A stretch of DNA of 10,804 bases, from the NCBI GenBank assembly GCA_014859075.1, contig JACUUW010000052.1:1-10804 (forward strand). The letters run 5' to 3'. Each line of letters starts with the position of its first letter. Positions within the stretch are counted from its first letter, which is position 1. The notes beneath the pieces are model-generated. The model saw only the letters and a list, made by a program, of their open reading frames with translations, was not told the DNA's origin and did no database searches. Position numbers and translations under genes: made by a program. This stretch comes from Desulforudis sp. Lineage in GTDB: Bacteria > Bacillota > Desulfotomaculia > Desulfotomaculales > Desulforudaceae. Shown here one piece after another: positions 1-7,413 of this stretch.

Positions 1-956
1 TGTACGCCACCAAAAAGGGACGCAATGAAATCAGGCGGGTGAACGTGAACGCTTCACCGCTGACCGTGGAGGAATACCGCCGCCTGAAAGAAGTTGGGAT
101 CGGCACCTACCAGGTGTTCCAGGAAACTTACCACCACGAAACCTACCGGAGAATGCACCCCGCCGGCACGTTGAAAGGCCACTACCACTGGCGCCTCTTC
201 GCCCTGCACCGGGCGCAGGAGGCCGGGGTCGACGACGTTGCGATCGGCGCCCTGTTCGGCCTCTACGACTGGAAGTTCGAGGTGCTCGCCCTGATTTACC
301 ACGCCCTGGACTTGGAGCGCGAATTCGGCGTCGGGCCGCACACCATCTCGTTCCCGCGGTTGGAACCGGCCTTGAACACGCCGTTGACAACCATGTCCCC
401 CTACCGGGTCGGGGACGAGGACTTCAAGAAGATCGTGTCCGTACTGCGCTGTGCGGTACCTTACACCGGTCTGATTCTGACCTGTCGGGAGCATCCGGAG
501 TTGCGACGCGAGGCCATGGGACTCGGAGTCTCACAGACCGACGCCGGTTCCCGCATCGCGGTCGGGGGATACACCCAAATGGAACGTGAGCAAATTCCGG
601 ACCGCCAGCAGTTTCAGCTCGGGGACACCCGCTCCCTGGACACGTTTGTCCATGAACTTTGCCGGGACGGGTACATCCCTTCGTTCTGCACTTCCTGCTA
701 CCGGGCGGCGCGTACCGGCTGCCGCTTCATGACCTTTGCGAAGAAGGGGCAGGTTAAGAACTTCTGCATCCCCAACGCGGTGCTCACCTTCCAGGAATAC
801 CTGTTGGATTACGCTTCGCCGCGGACGCGCGCGGTGGGTCAGGGGATAATCGAACAGTACGTGGCCCGGTACCGGGAACAGATGCCGAAGCGGGTGGCGC
901 GGTTGGAGGAATTGTTGCGGCGGGTGAGGGGCGGCGAAAGAGATTTGCGTTTTTAG
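1..956 (+). CDS. hydG: [FeFe]-hydrogenase maturase HydG, C-terminal part (5' end outside window)
   Basis: HydG is a radical SAM tyrosine lyase. It splits tyrosine to p-cresol and dehydroglycine and turns the latter into the CO and CN ligands of the H-cluster, delivered as an Fe(CO)2(CN)-cysteine synthon. The frame is open from base 3 (first complete codon) to TAG 954-956, about 317 residues, so the N-terminal third with the radical SAM CX3CX2C motif lies upstream. Recognisable HydG stretches are EIRRVNVNASPL, GIGTYQVFQETYH, DVAIGALFGLYDWKFEVL and GPHTISFPRLEPA. The C-terminal auxiliary-cluster motif is intact: Cys codons at 687, 696 and 765 give CX2CX22C, the site binding the second [4Fe-4S] cluster with the dangler iron. 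An internal GTG at 39 is not the real start, because conserved HydG sequence continues upstream of it. It is first in a hydG-hydF-hydE run. Family assignment is very secure. Confidence 0.96.
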   Translation, partial: YATKKGRNEIRRVNVNASPLTVEEYRRLKEVGIGTYQVFQETYHHETYRRMHPAGTLKGHYHWRLFALHRAQEAGVDDVAIGALFGLYDWKFEVLALIYHALDLEREFGVGPHTISFPRLEPALNTPLTTMSPYRVGDEDFKKIVSVLRCAVPYTGLILTCREHPELRREAMGLGVSQTDAGSRIAVGGYTQMEREQIPDRQQFQLGDTRSLDTFVHELCRDGYIPSFCTSCYRAARTGCRFMTFAKKGQVKNFCIPNAVLTFQEYLLDYASPRTRAVGQGIIEQYVARYREQMPKRVARLEELLRRVRGGERDLRF

Positions 957-970
957 GAGGCCGCCGCAAA

Positions 971-1080
971 GTGAGAGGTATGAGGTGAGAGGTTAGAGGT
1001 GGGAGGCTGGAAGGAATTCGCGATTCAGGCGAATTCCCACCTTAATTCCCACTTCCCACGTCTCACATCACACTTCTCAG
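971..1080. repeat. Long imperfect inverted repeat between hydG and hydF
   Basis: The left arm (971-1020) is purine-rich and made of GTGAGAGGT-like units. The right arm (1030-1080) is its approximate reverse complement, built of CCCAC/TCTCAC units. The core is a perfect 8-bp stem, GGAATTCG 1013-1020 with CGAATTCC 1030-1037, around a 9-base loop; pairing further out is imperfect. Transcribed, it would fold into a long hairpin inside the hydG-hydF message. No U-tract follows, so it is not a standard terminator. It could be a dispersed intergenic repeat or an mRNA-processing or stability element. It also keeps the hydF frame open upstream of the real start. Confidence 0.7.
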
Positions 1081-1082
1081 TC

Positions 1083-1088
1083 GGGAGG
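1083..1088 (+). promoter_or_regulatory. Ribosome binding site deciding the hydF start
   Basis: GGGAGG lies 9 bases before an in-frame GTG at 1098. It follows directly after the inverted repeat. It supports GTG 1098 over the more upstream in-frame GTG at 999, which sits inside the repeat and would add about 33 residues without similarity to HydF. Confidence 0.7.
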
Positions 1089-1097
1089 TATGGGAGA

Positions 1098-2387
1098 GTG
1101 GCGGGATTGAATCAGACGCCGCGGGGGCAGCGCCTGCACATCGCCCTGTTCGGGCGGCGCAATGCCGGCAAGTCCAGCCTGATCAACGCCCTGGCCGGGC
1201 AGGAAGTGGCGATCGTGGCCGACGTTCCCGGGACCACGACCGATCCGGTGGCCAAGGCCATGGAGATCCTGCCGCTGGGGCCGGTGCTGCTCATCGACAC
1301 CGCCGGGCTGGACGATACGGGGGAGCTAGGCCGTCTCCGGGTGCAGAAAAGCGTTGAGGTACTCCGGAAAACCGACCTGGTGCTGCTGGTGATCGACCCG
1401 GCCCGGGGCGTGGGCACCCACGAGTTGGGCGTCGTGGCCAGGGCTGAGGCGCAGGGCGTGCCTGTGCTCGGGGTGGTCAACAAGATCGACCGGCACCCGG
1501 AAGCGGAATCTTGGACCTGGTCGGCCGCACTGCCGGTGCCGTGGACGCTGGCAAGTGCCCTGACCGGCCGGGGGATGGAACAACTGAAGCTGGAAATCAT
1601 CCGGCACGCCCCCCGGGACTGGAACCTGCCCACCATCGTGGGCGACCTGGTGGCGGCGGGAGATACGGTGGTACTGGTGATTCCCATCGATAAGGCGGCT
1701 CCGAAAGGAAGACTCATTCTGCCGCAGCAGCAGGTGATCAGGGACGTTCTGGACCACGACGGGGTGGCCGTGATGGTCAAGGAACGGGAACTCCGCCACG
1801 TCCTGAATCGGATGACAGTCCGTCCGAAGCTGGTGGTTACCGATGCCTCGGCCTACCTGTGCGCCATCGCCGACACTCCGCCGGAGGTGCTGTTCACATC
1901 CTTCTCCATCCTGTTCGCCCGCTACAAGGGAGACCTGGCCACCCTGGCGGCCGGCGCCGCCGCAGTGCAACGGCTCCAGCCGGGAGACCGGATTCTGGTT
2001 GCGGAGGCCTGTACACACCATCCGGTAGCGGATGACATCGGCCGGGTGAAAATCCCCCGGTGGCTGCGGCGGGAGGTGGGCGGCGAGCTTCACTTCGACG
2101 TCGTCGCCGGCGGCGGCCCGCTGCCCGCGAACCTCCCGGACTACAAACTGATTATCCATTGCGGGGCCTGCATGCTGAACCGCCGGGAAATGCTTTCCCG
2201 GATAATGCAGGCCCGCGAGGCGGACGTGCCCGTGGTTAACTACGGTATACTGCTGGCGCACCTGCACGGGGTGCTGCGGCGGGCCCTGTCCGCCTTCCCG
2301 GAGGCCTTGGCCGTGCTCGAACGGGAACCGGAGGCGCACGACGCCGACCTGATACCCCGGCGTTTACCGGCCCGCGTAAGAGAATGA
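1098..2387 (+). CDS. hydF: [FeFe]-hydrogenase maturation GTPase HydF
   Basis: HydF is the scaffold and carrier that receives the HydE and HydG products, assembles the 2Fe H-cluster precursor and hands it to apo-hydrogenase; its GTPase activity gates partner exchange. From GTG 1098 the protein has 429 residues, normal for the family. The N-terminal TrmE-like GTPase domain shows the P-loop GRRNAGKS (19-26), the switch I threonines GTTTDP (45-50), DTAG (67-70) and NKID (128-131). A dimerisation region follows. The C-terminal cluster-binding domain has C305-x-H307, then 46 residues, then H354-C355-x-x-C358, the CxHx(44-53)HCxxC signature for the [4Fe-4S] cluster. Phrases such as PIDKAAPKGRLILPQ and DIGRVKIPRWL are typical of HydF. 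The stop overlaps the hydE start (ATGA at 2384-2387), indicating translational coupling. An in-frame TTG at 1107 is an alternative start. Confidence 0.95.
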   Translation: MAGLNQTPRGQRLHIALFGRRNAGKSSLINALAGQEVAIVADVPGTTTDPVAKAMEILPLGPVLLIDTAGLDDTGELGRLRVQKSVEVLRKTDLVLLVIDPARGVGTHELGVVARAEAQGVPVLGVVNKIDRHPEAESWTWSAALPVPWTLASALTGRGMEQLKLEIIRHAPRDWNLPTIVGDLVAAGDTVVLVIPIDKAAPKGRLILPQQQVIRDVLDHDGVAVMVKERELRHVLNRMTVRPKLVVTDASAYLCAIADTPPEVLFTSFSILFARYKGDLATLAAGAAAVQRLQPGDRILVAEACTHHPVADDIGRVKIPRWLRREVGGELHFDVVAGGGPLPANLPDYKLIIHCGACMLNRREMLSRIMQAREADVPVVNYGILLAHLHGVLRRALSAFPEALAVLEREPEAHDADLIPRRLPARVRE

Positions 2388-3445
2388 GCGCCGTACGCCC
2401 GGAAATCGCCACGGTTTTGAACAAGGCGGCAAGCACCCACACCCTGTCAAAAGACGAGATCGTCGCCCTGCTGGGGACCGAAGATGAGGAAACCCGGTCG
2501 GCCCTTTTCCGCGCGGCGGACGAAACGCGGGCCCGCTACCTGGGGGACGCGGTACACCTGCGGGCCATTATCGAGTTCTCCAGCCATTGCGTCCGCAACT
2601 GCCTCTACTGCGGGCTGCGGCGTGACAACCGCCGTCTGGACCGCTTTCGCATGCGGCCGGGAGAAATCTTTGAGGCGGCCCGGCGGGCGCGGGCCGAAGG
2701 GTACCGCACCATCGTACTCCAGTCCGGCGAAGACCCGCATTATGAGGTGGATGCGCTGGCCGGGCTGATCCGACGCCTCAAGTCCGAACTGGACGTGGCT
2801 GTCACGCTGTCCCTGGGCGACATGACGCGCGAGACTTACCGCCTTTTGCGGGCCGCGGGCGCCGACCGGTACCTTCTGAAGCACGAGACGGCCGACCCGG
2901 CGCTTTTTGCACGCTTGCGTCCCGGAACCATGCTGTCGGAAAGATTGAAGCGGCTCGTCTGGTTGCGGGAGGCGGGCTACCAAGTGGGAGGGGGCAACTT
3001 GGTCGGTTTGCCGGGACAGTCCCTGGGGTCACTGGCCGCAGATTTGCTCGTATTGAAGCGGTACCAGGTGCACATGGCCGGCATCGGCCCGTTCATCCCC
3101 AACCCCGACACGCCGCTGGCCGGTTCGCCGCCCGGGTCGCCGGCGCTGACGCTGAAGGTGCTGGCCGTGACCCGCCTACTGCTCCCCCGGGTTCACCTGC
3201 CGGCCACCACGGCCGTCAGCGTTCTGCACCCCGAAGGGCGGCAACTGGCCCTACGCTGCGGCGCCAACGTGGTGATGCCCGACCTGACCCCGGACCCGTA
3301 TTGCAGGCACTACGACATTTACCCTGGAAAAGCCCGGCTGGGATCCGAAGGGCCGAATTCTTTCGCCTGGTGGGAGAAAGAGTTGGCGCGGTTGGGCCGG
3401 CAAGTGGGCAAGGGCCGGGGGCACGGCTGGGAAGCGGGGCGCTGA
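2384..3445 (+). CDS. hydE: [FeFe]-hydrogenase maturase HydE (radical SAM)
   Basis: HydE is the radical SAM enzyme that processes the HydG-made Fe(CO)2(CN)-cysteine synthon toward the diiron precursor loaded on HydF. The 353-residue protein has the radical SAM CX3CX2C motif at C69, C73 and C76 (HCVRNCLYCGLRRDN), followed by a TIM-barrel sequence with SGEDPHY, YLLKHETADP, GNLVGLPGQ and IGPFIPNPDTPL, all characteristic of HydE. ATG 2384 overlaps the hydF stop by 4 bases. Near the C-terminus, after the TPDPYCRHYDIYPGKA segment, the auxiliary CX7CX2C cluster cysteines known from Thermotoga HydE are absent; the only nearby Cys is the one in DPYCRHY. Those ligands are known to be non-universal and dispensable, so the enzyme is probably active. 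The last 25 residues are basic and glycine-rich. HydE is closely related to BioB and PylB, but the context with hydG and hydF settles the assignment. Confidence 0.94.
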   Translation: MSAVRPEIATVLNKAASTHTLSKDEIVALLGTEDEETRSALFRAADETRARYLGDAVHLRAIIEFSSHCVRNCLYCGLRRDNRRLDRFRMRPGEIFEAARRARAEGYRTIVLQSGEDPHYEVDALAGLIRRLKSELDVAVTLSLGDMTRETYRLLRAAGADRYLLKHETADPALFARLRPGTMLSERLKRLVWLREAGYQVGGGNLVGLPGQSLGSLAADLLVLKRYQVHMAGIGPFIPNPDTPLAGSPPGSPALTLKVLAVTRLLLPRVHLPATTAVSVLHPEGRQLALRCGANVVMPDLTPDPYCRHYDIYPGKARLGSEGPNSFAWWEKELARLGRQVGKGRGHGWEAGR

Positions 3446-3477
3446 GTGGGGCGGCAGAGAGAGCAATCCAAAGGCCG

Positions 3478-3507
3478 AAAAAAAAAGGGCGGGGGAATCC
3501 CCCGCCC
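3478..3507 (-). terminator. Intrinsic terminator of the minus-strand SLH/transcobalamin-like gene
   Basis: Read on the minus strand, this is a perfect 9-bp GC-only stem (GGGCGGGGG with CCCCCGCCC, 3-base loop ATT) followed at once by nine T. It lies 29 bases past the stop of the minus-strand gene. On the plus strand the same hairpin is followed only by a weak T stretch (GGTTTATTG), so it may also stop hydE transcripts, less efficiently. Confidence 0.93.
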
Positions 3508-3535
3508 AACGGTTTATTGTCGAATGCCCTCGTTG

Positions 3536-6500
3536 TTAGAGATCGATCATCAGTGCCCGGCACACCATGGCCGCCGTTTCGGCGCGGGTGGCGTGACTGC
3601 CGGGCCGGAAGCTGCCGTCCGGGTAACCGGTGACCAGGCCGGCGGCGGAAGCGGCCGACACGCTGTTTTTCGCCCACTCGGCGACGGCTTCGGCGTCGGT
3701 GAAGGTCAGCGCCCCGGAGCCGGTGTCATCCAGTTCCAGCGCCCGGACCAGCATGGACGCCAACTCCTGGCGGGTGATCGGCGCCTCCGGCCGGAAACCG
3801 CCGTCTGCGTATCCCCGTGCCAGACCCGCTCCCGCCGCTGCGTTGACCGCGCCGGCGTACCAGGCACCGGCCGGCACGTCGGTGAAAGCCGAGCCCGGGG
3901 TTTCCTCCAGCTCCAGCGCCCGGGCCAGCAGACAGATAAGTTCGGCCCTGGTCACCGGGCGGCCGGGTTCAAAACGGTTGTCGCCCACACCCCGGATGAT
4001 CCCGGCACCGGCCAGAACTTCCACGGGGTCACGGGCCCACCCGAAGGAATCGGCACCCACATCGGCGAAGGTGGTCCGGCTTTCCCTTCCCAGGACGGCA
4101 AAGGTTGAGAAGTGCTCCACCCCGGCCACCAGGAGCCTCCGTGCGGGGTCATACACCGCGGGCAGGATGGTCCAGGTGTTCTGCTTGCGGTCATACCGGG
4201 TCAAAACCAGGTTTTCCGGCCTTACCGTCGGTGGGACCGCCAGGCGCAGGGCCAGGGTGGCCGGGCGGCTGAAAGTGGTCCCGCCCGGTTCCAGAGCGAA
4301 GAAGGCCGAAACCGGGCGGTAGCCGGCGGGCACCGGGGGCACGGCGCCCTCCCTGCGCAGTTCCCGAATGGTGATGGTTATATCGCGGTCCAGTGCCTCC
4401 GGCGGGATGGAGAGGCCGATCCTGGCGTCCGCATCGGAAAGTACTGCTCCCTCCATCGCGGTGACTTCCTGAGTCAGGTCGACCGGGTTTCTGGAGAGCT
4501 CTTCCCGCAACTGCCGCCAAGCTTTCCAGGACAAGGGGTTCGCGCTTTCCAGCACCGCCACCGCCCGAACCGCCTCCGCCGCCGGGCCGAGGACGGCACC
4601 TTCCGGCATTTCCAGGAGTTCACTCAGCCGCCGCAAAGCCTCCTCCGCAACGGCGGACGGTTTCAGGATGGCGGGAAGATCCCCATTAGGAATGTCCTCT
4701 TCTTCCTTTGGTTGCTCCTCGGGGTCTTCAGCCGGCCGCTCCCACAATTCATCCCCGGGACCAGGGTCATTCGGGCTGCCGTACCACCAAATGACCCGGT
4801 CGCCGTCCCGGACCGCTTTGTCGGCGGCGCTCACGCCGGGCGTCACACCATTGACCTTGTACATCCACCCGTCCATACCCTGGTTGCACTGTCCGGCAAT
4901 ACAGGTCACGAAGCCCCGCCACCGGTCGGAGGTCTGGTACGGGAGGCCGGTGGCGTCCAGGGCGCCAAGGGCGGTCAGTCCCCACTCGTTATCCTTGGTC
5001 AGGGGCACGTATACCGATCGGAACAGGAGTTCGACGTTTTTCCCCACCACGGCGACACTCACCAGGACGACGTCCGTCTCTCCACTTCCCGGACTGCCCG
5101 GGGAGGTGCCGTCGAAAGAGTCCATGGGTACAACCAGGAGAGCATGGAGGGCTTGGGTGGCTGCAAAGACGTTGGCGGAGTCGTGGGCGTGACTCCGGAG
5201 GTAGTCTACGGGACCGACGGCTTGCCCGTCGACGGTGCGGGTCCACTCCGGCCCGGCGGGGTCCCGGTCTAGGCGGGCCAGGGTCAGGATGAGTTCGGCC
5301 GTGTCGACCAGGGGATCATCCAAGTAATAACTGCCGTCGTCATGGCTCTGGGACTTCAGCCACTCGATACCGGCCTCGATGGCGGCGGTGACGTCCTGAT
5401 CGTCCGCGTACCCGGGGAAGTAGGTCAGGCTCCGGAGGGCCTGGCCGGTGGACAGAAAATCCGGGCAATAAACATCGTCCCGGGTTTCGCCCCAGGAACC
5501 ATCTTCTTCTCTGGTATCCGCCTGCTGCTTGCCGAGGAGATAATCCCGGGCGTACACCGTATTAATAACACTCAACTTTCCGGATTCGCCCAGGGCGAGG
5601 AAAGCCCACATGTCACTGTCGACGCTGTTTTCAAAGGAGCCGCGGCCGGGGTCGGCTGGTTTTTGCCGATTCGCCAGAATGTCCGCCAGCCGTTCCACCC
5701 TTGCGGCGTCATTCCATTCGTTCAGGGCCGGCAGGCACTGGGATACCGTTTTGGTGCGTGAGTCTTTGATCCATTGCCCTTGCTGCCAGTCCAGGCCCAG
5801 CGAGTGTAGGGCCAACAGCGTTTCGGCGGTGGCGAAAGTCCGGTCCCATAGATGGTGGATCCCGGCCGTGTCCGGATGCTGGATGTCGCTGAGATAGGCC
5901 AGGGCCTCGTCTTGGTACTCCGCGGTATCCACCGTGAATGCACTGAATACGGAAAGGACCTGGGCGGTGGTGTCGCTTTCCGGCCCGCCGAAACCGCCCC
6001 ATCCATAACCTGCGGGGAAACCAAATACATTATGATGCTCGTATCTGAACTGGTTAATGAAAGTCAGCGCATCATCCTGCCGCACAGCGTCGCCAATATT
6101 GCCCGTCTGTCCCAGCACCCGCAGCACCAAGAGTTCGGCGTAAAGGCTTCCGGATCCGAAGAGTCCGTCTTCTACGTTGGCATCGCCCTGTTGCAGCGCC
6201 AACAGGCGTTCGGCCAGTGTATCCACGGCCGCATCTGTGGGTTCGACGGCGTAAAGGGCGTTCAGATGCTTGGCTAGGTAGACCGCATCGGTGACCGAAC
6301 CGGCCTCGTCGGCCACCCGGTAGGCGTTTTCTACCACGGATTCTTTCAGAGTGCTGCCGTTTTGTCGCCAATCTGCGGTATCCAAATCAATTCCGGCCGT
6401 GACTAACGCTTCGACGCAGCGGTAATCAAAACCAAAAGTGTCGGCGGCGTAGCCGTGGGTACGGTAAGATTCCTGGAGAAAGAGCACCGCTTTGGTGATG

Positions 6501-6967
6501 GCTTCCTCCACTTCGGCGTAGACCGCGTCCCCAACGGGGATGTCGTTCCGGGCGACCGCAAGTGCCTGCAGTGCCGGGGCCGTCGTGTACTCGTTGGCGT
6601 ACGGCCCGAAACTGCCGTCGCCGTTCTGGTTGGCCAAGACATAGGTGGCCAGGTTTCTTCCGTCCCCCAACAGATCGGCCAGCGTCTCAATGTCGCTTTT
6701 CAGGGAACGGCCGTTCCTCTGCCAGTTGCTGTCGTCCGGATTCTCTCCGGCCAGCGAGAGTACATAGGCGGCATGGGCGTCCAGGTCTTCTCCGGACTGG
6801 TATTTGTCCTGGATGTAGTGGATCAGTTCCGTGACCAGTTCGTTCCGAGTACTTTGTTCGATCGCTTCGGCGGTCACGATAAAAGGAACAAGCGGCAGGA
6901 AGAGGCCCAAAATGAAAATCAAGAGAGTCAGCACTGCTGTTTTGGGGGAGGCTTTGCCAGTGTGCAT
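3536..6967 (-). CDS. Secreted SLH-anchored protein with alpha/alpha-toroid and transcobalamin-like (DUF4430) domain; predicted cell-surface cobalamin-binding protein
   Basis: The protein has 1143 residues from ATG 6967. Layout: signal peptide 1-35 (hydrophobic AVLTLLIFILGLFLPLVPF, likely cleavage VTAEA|IE). Helical repeats of prenyltransferase / squalene-cyclase-toroid type span about 40-612, with markers QNGDGSFG (114-121), EEDGSWGE (487-494), TGQALRSL and DDGSYY. A DUF4430 domain covers about 648-730, ending DGWMYKVNGVTPGVSAAD...VRDGDRVIWWYG; this family is the transcobalamin/intrinsic-factor C-terminal-like fold. A Pro/Glu linker is at 731-765, helices at 770-830 and a ZU5-like beta domain at 834-960 (IPPEALDRDITI, HFSTFAVLG). 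Three SLH domains lie at about 967-1020, 1028-1079 and 1089-1138 (GYADGGFRP, GYPDGSFRP) for non-covalent binding to cell-wall polymer. Toroid plus DUF4430 is the order seen in animal B12 carriers. The leader carries a cobalamin riboswitch. Cobalamin binding is therefore inferred, not shown. An alternative GTG start at 6979 overlaps the ribosome site and is less likely. Confidence 0.9.
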   Translation of the reverse strand: MHTGKASPKTAVLTLLIFILGLFLPLVPFIVTAEAIEQSTRNELVTELIHYIQDKYQSGEDLDAHAAYVLSLAGENPDDSNWQRNGRSLKSDIETLADLLGDGRNLATYVLANQNGDGSFGPYANEYTTAPALQALAVARNDIPVGDAVYAEVEEAITKAVLFLQESYRTHGYAADTFGFDYRCVEALVTAGIDLDTADWRQNGSTLKESVVENAYRVADEAGSVTDAVYLAKHLNALYAVEPTDAAVDTLAERLLALQQGDANVEDGLFGSGSLYAELLVLRVLGQTGNIGDAVRQDDALTFINQFRYEHHNVFGFPAGYGWGGFGGPESDTTAQVLSVFSAFTVDTAEYQDEALAYLSDIQHPDTAGIHHLWDRTFATAETLLALHSLGLDWQQGQWIKDSRTKTVSQCLPALNEWNDAARVERLADILANRQKPADPGRGSFENSVDSDMWAFLALGESGKLSVINTVYARDYLLGKQQADTREEDGSWGETRDDVYCPDFLSTGQALRSLTYFPGYADDQDVTAAIEAGIEWLKSQSHDDGSYYLDDPLVDTAELILTLARLDRDPAGPEWTRTVDGQAVGPVDYLRSHAHDSANVFAATQALHALLVVPMDSFDGTSPGSPGSGETDVVLVSVAVVGKNVELLFRSVYVPLTKDNEWGLTALGALDATGLPYQTSDRWRGFVTCIAGQCNQGMDGWMYKVNGVTPGVSAADKAVRDGDRVIWWYGSPNDPGPGDELWERPAEDPEEQPKEEEDIPNGDLPAILKPSAVAEEALRRLSELLEMPEGAVLGPAAEAVRAVAVLESANPLSWKAWRQLREELSRNPVDLTQEVTAMEGAVLSDADARIGLSIPPEALDRDITITIRELRREGAVPPVPAGYRPVSAFFALEPGGTTFSRPATLALRLAVPPTVRPENLVLTRYDRKQNTWTILPAVYDPARRLLVAGVEHFSTFAVLGRESRTTFADVGADSFGWARDPVEVLAGAGIIRGVGDNRFEPGRPVTRAELICLLARALELEETPGSAFTDVPAGAWYAGAVNAAAGAGLARGYADGGFRPEAPITRQELASMLVRALELDDTGSGALTFTDAEAVAEWAKNSVSAASAAGLVTGYPDGSFRPGSHATRAETAAMVCRALMIDL

Positions 6968-6975
6968 AAAGTGTT

Positions 6976-6985
6976 TCACCCCTTC
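6976..6985 (-). promoter_or_regulatory. Ribosome binding site deciding the start of the transcobalamin-like gene
   Basis: On the minus strand GAAGGGGTGA matches most of the anti-Shine-Dalgarno complement AAGGAGGTGA. It ends 8 bases before ATG 6967. The upstream GTG at 6979 is part of this site itself and cannot be spaced properly from it, so ATG 6967 is preferred. The signal peptide is intact either way. Confidence 0.65.
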
Positions 6986-7034
6986 ATTAGTGTATTTACC
7001 CGACTTCGGCCGGAAATCTTAAAGTAGATGCATT

Positions 7035-7070
7035 CGAAAACATAACCCCGGTCTCGACGGAGACCGGGGT
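7035..7070 (-). terminator. Riboswitch expression-platform terminator hairpin
   Basis: A perfect 11-bp stem, ACCCCGGTCTC (minus, 7070-7060) with GAGACCGGGGT (7055-7045) around the loop CGTC, is followed on the minus strand by the T-rich TATGTTTTC. It lies between the cobalamin aptamer and the coding start, the standard place for a transcriptional attenuator. No T-tract follows on the plus strand, so the hairpin is directional. Its 5' arm contains GGTCTCC (7065-7059), fully complementary to GGAGACC of the B12 box, giving a ready antiterminator. Confidence 0.85.
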
Positions 7071-7145
7071 CATACGTTCACCCTTCTGGTAAAACGGTAC
7101 GGAGCATGACGCCTGCACCCCCCCTCGGAGGTCATGTTACGCGGC

Positions 7146-7305
7146 GTGCGGGCAGGTCTCCTGACTCATGGATCATCGCTTTCTTCCGCCTTCCCAGGCC
7201 GGGGGCCCAGTGGCATATGGAAGCGCTCACCATTCACAGTGGCGGGGCCGTCCGGGATTTACACCCGGTTCCCTTTTCACCCTTGGTCCTCAAGGGCACC
7301 CACAC
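7146..7305 (-). ncRNA. Cobalamin riboswitch aptamer (B12 element)
   Basis: On the minus strand the conserved blocks occur in order: GGGAACCGGGTG (7273-7262), CGCCACTGTGA (7244-7234), GCCACTGGG (7214-7206), GGGAAGGC (7195-7188), then GATG and the B12 box CAGGAGACCTGCC (7163-7151). A closing P1 helix can be drawn between GTGTGGGT (7305-7298) and GCCCGCAC (7153-7146), with one G-T pair. These match the Rfam cobalamin riboswitch (RF00174) consensus as remembered; no covariance search was run. The aptamer faces the minus-strand SLH/transcobalamin-like gene about 180 bases downstream. It should switch that gene off when intracellular cobalamin is high. A small hairpin, CATGAC/GTCATG (7136-7131 with 7110-7105), lies between aptamer and terminator. 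No promoter could be assigned confidently upstream of 7305 on the minus strand. Confidence 0.95.
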
Positions 7306-7377
7306 ACAAAGATTTGATTGTCAGGAATAGACTAACATCCGGAACAAAGATTCGTCCAGGGTTATTTTTCCTATTAA

Positions 7378-7407
7378 TTGCTTTCCATTTATCCCATAAA
7401 TTACAAT
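7378..7407 (+). promoter_or_regulatory. Candidate sigma-A promoter for the second SLH gene
   Basis: TTGCTT (7378-7383) and TACAAT (7402-7407) are 18 bases apart in an AT-rich stretch, an acceptable vegetative promoter. Transcription would start near 7414, giving a leader of about 200 bases before the TTG start at 7616. This is inference from consensus only. Confidence 0.45.
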
Positions 7408-7413
7408 AATAAA

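Noticed and set aside
999..1097. N-terminal extension of HydF from GTG 999
   Set aside because: It is encoded by the inverted repeat, has no HydF similarity and lacks a well-placed ribosome site; GTG 1098 has GGGAGG at good spacing.
4112..5272. 386-codon open frame on the plus strand
   Set aside because: It lies antisense within the large SLH/transcobalamin-like gene, whose domains are clear; the frame is a by-product of high GC and shows no recognisable domain.
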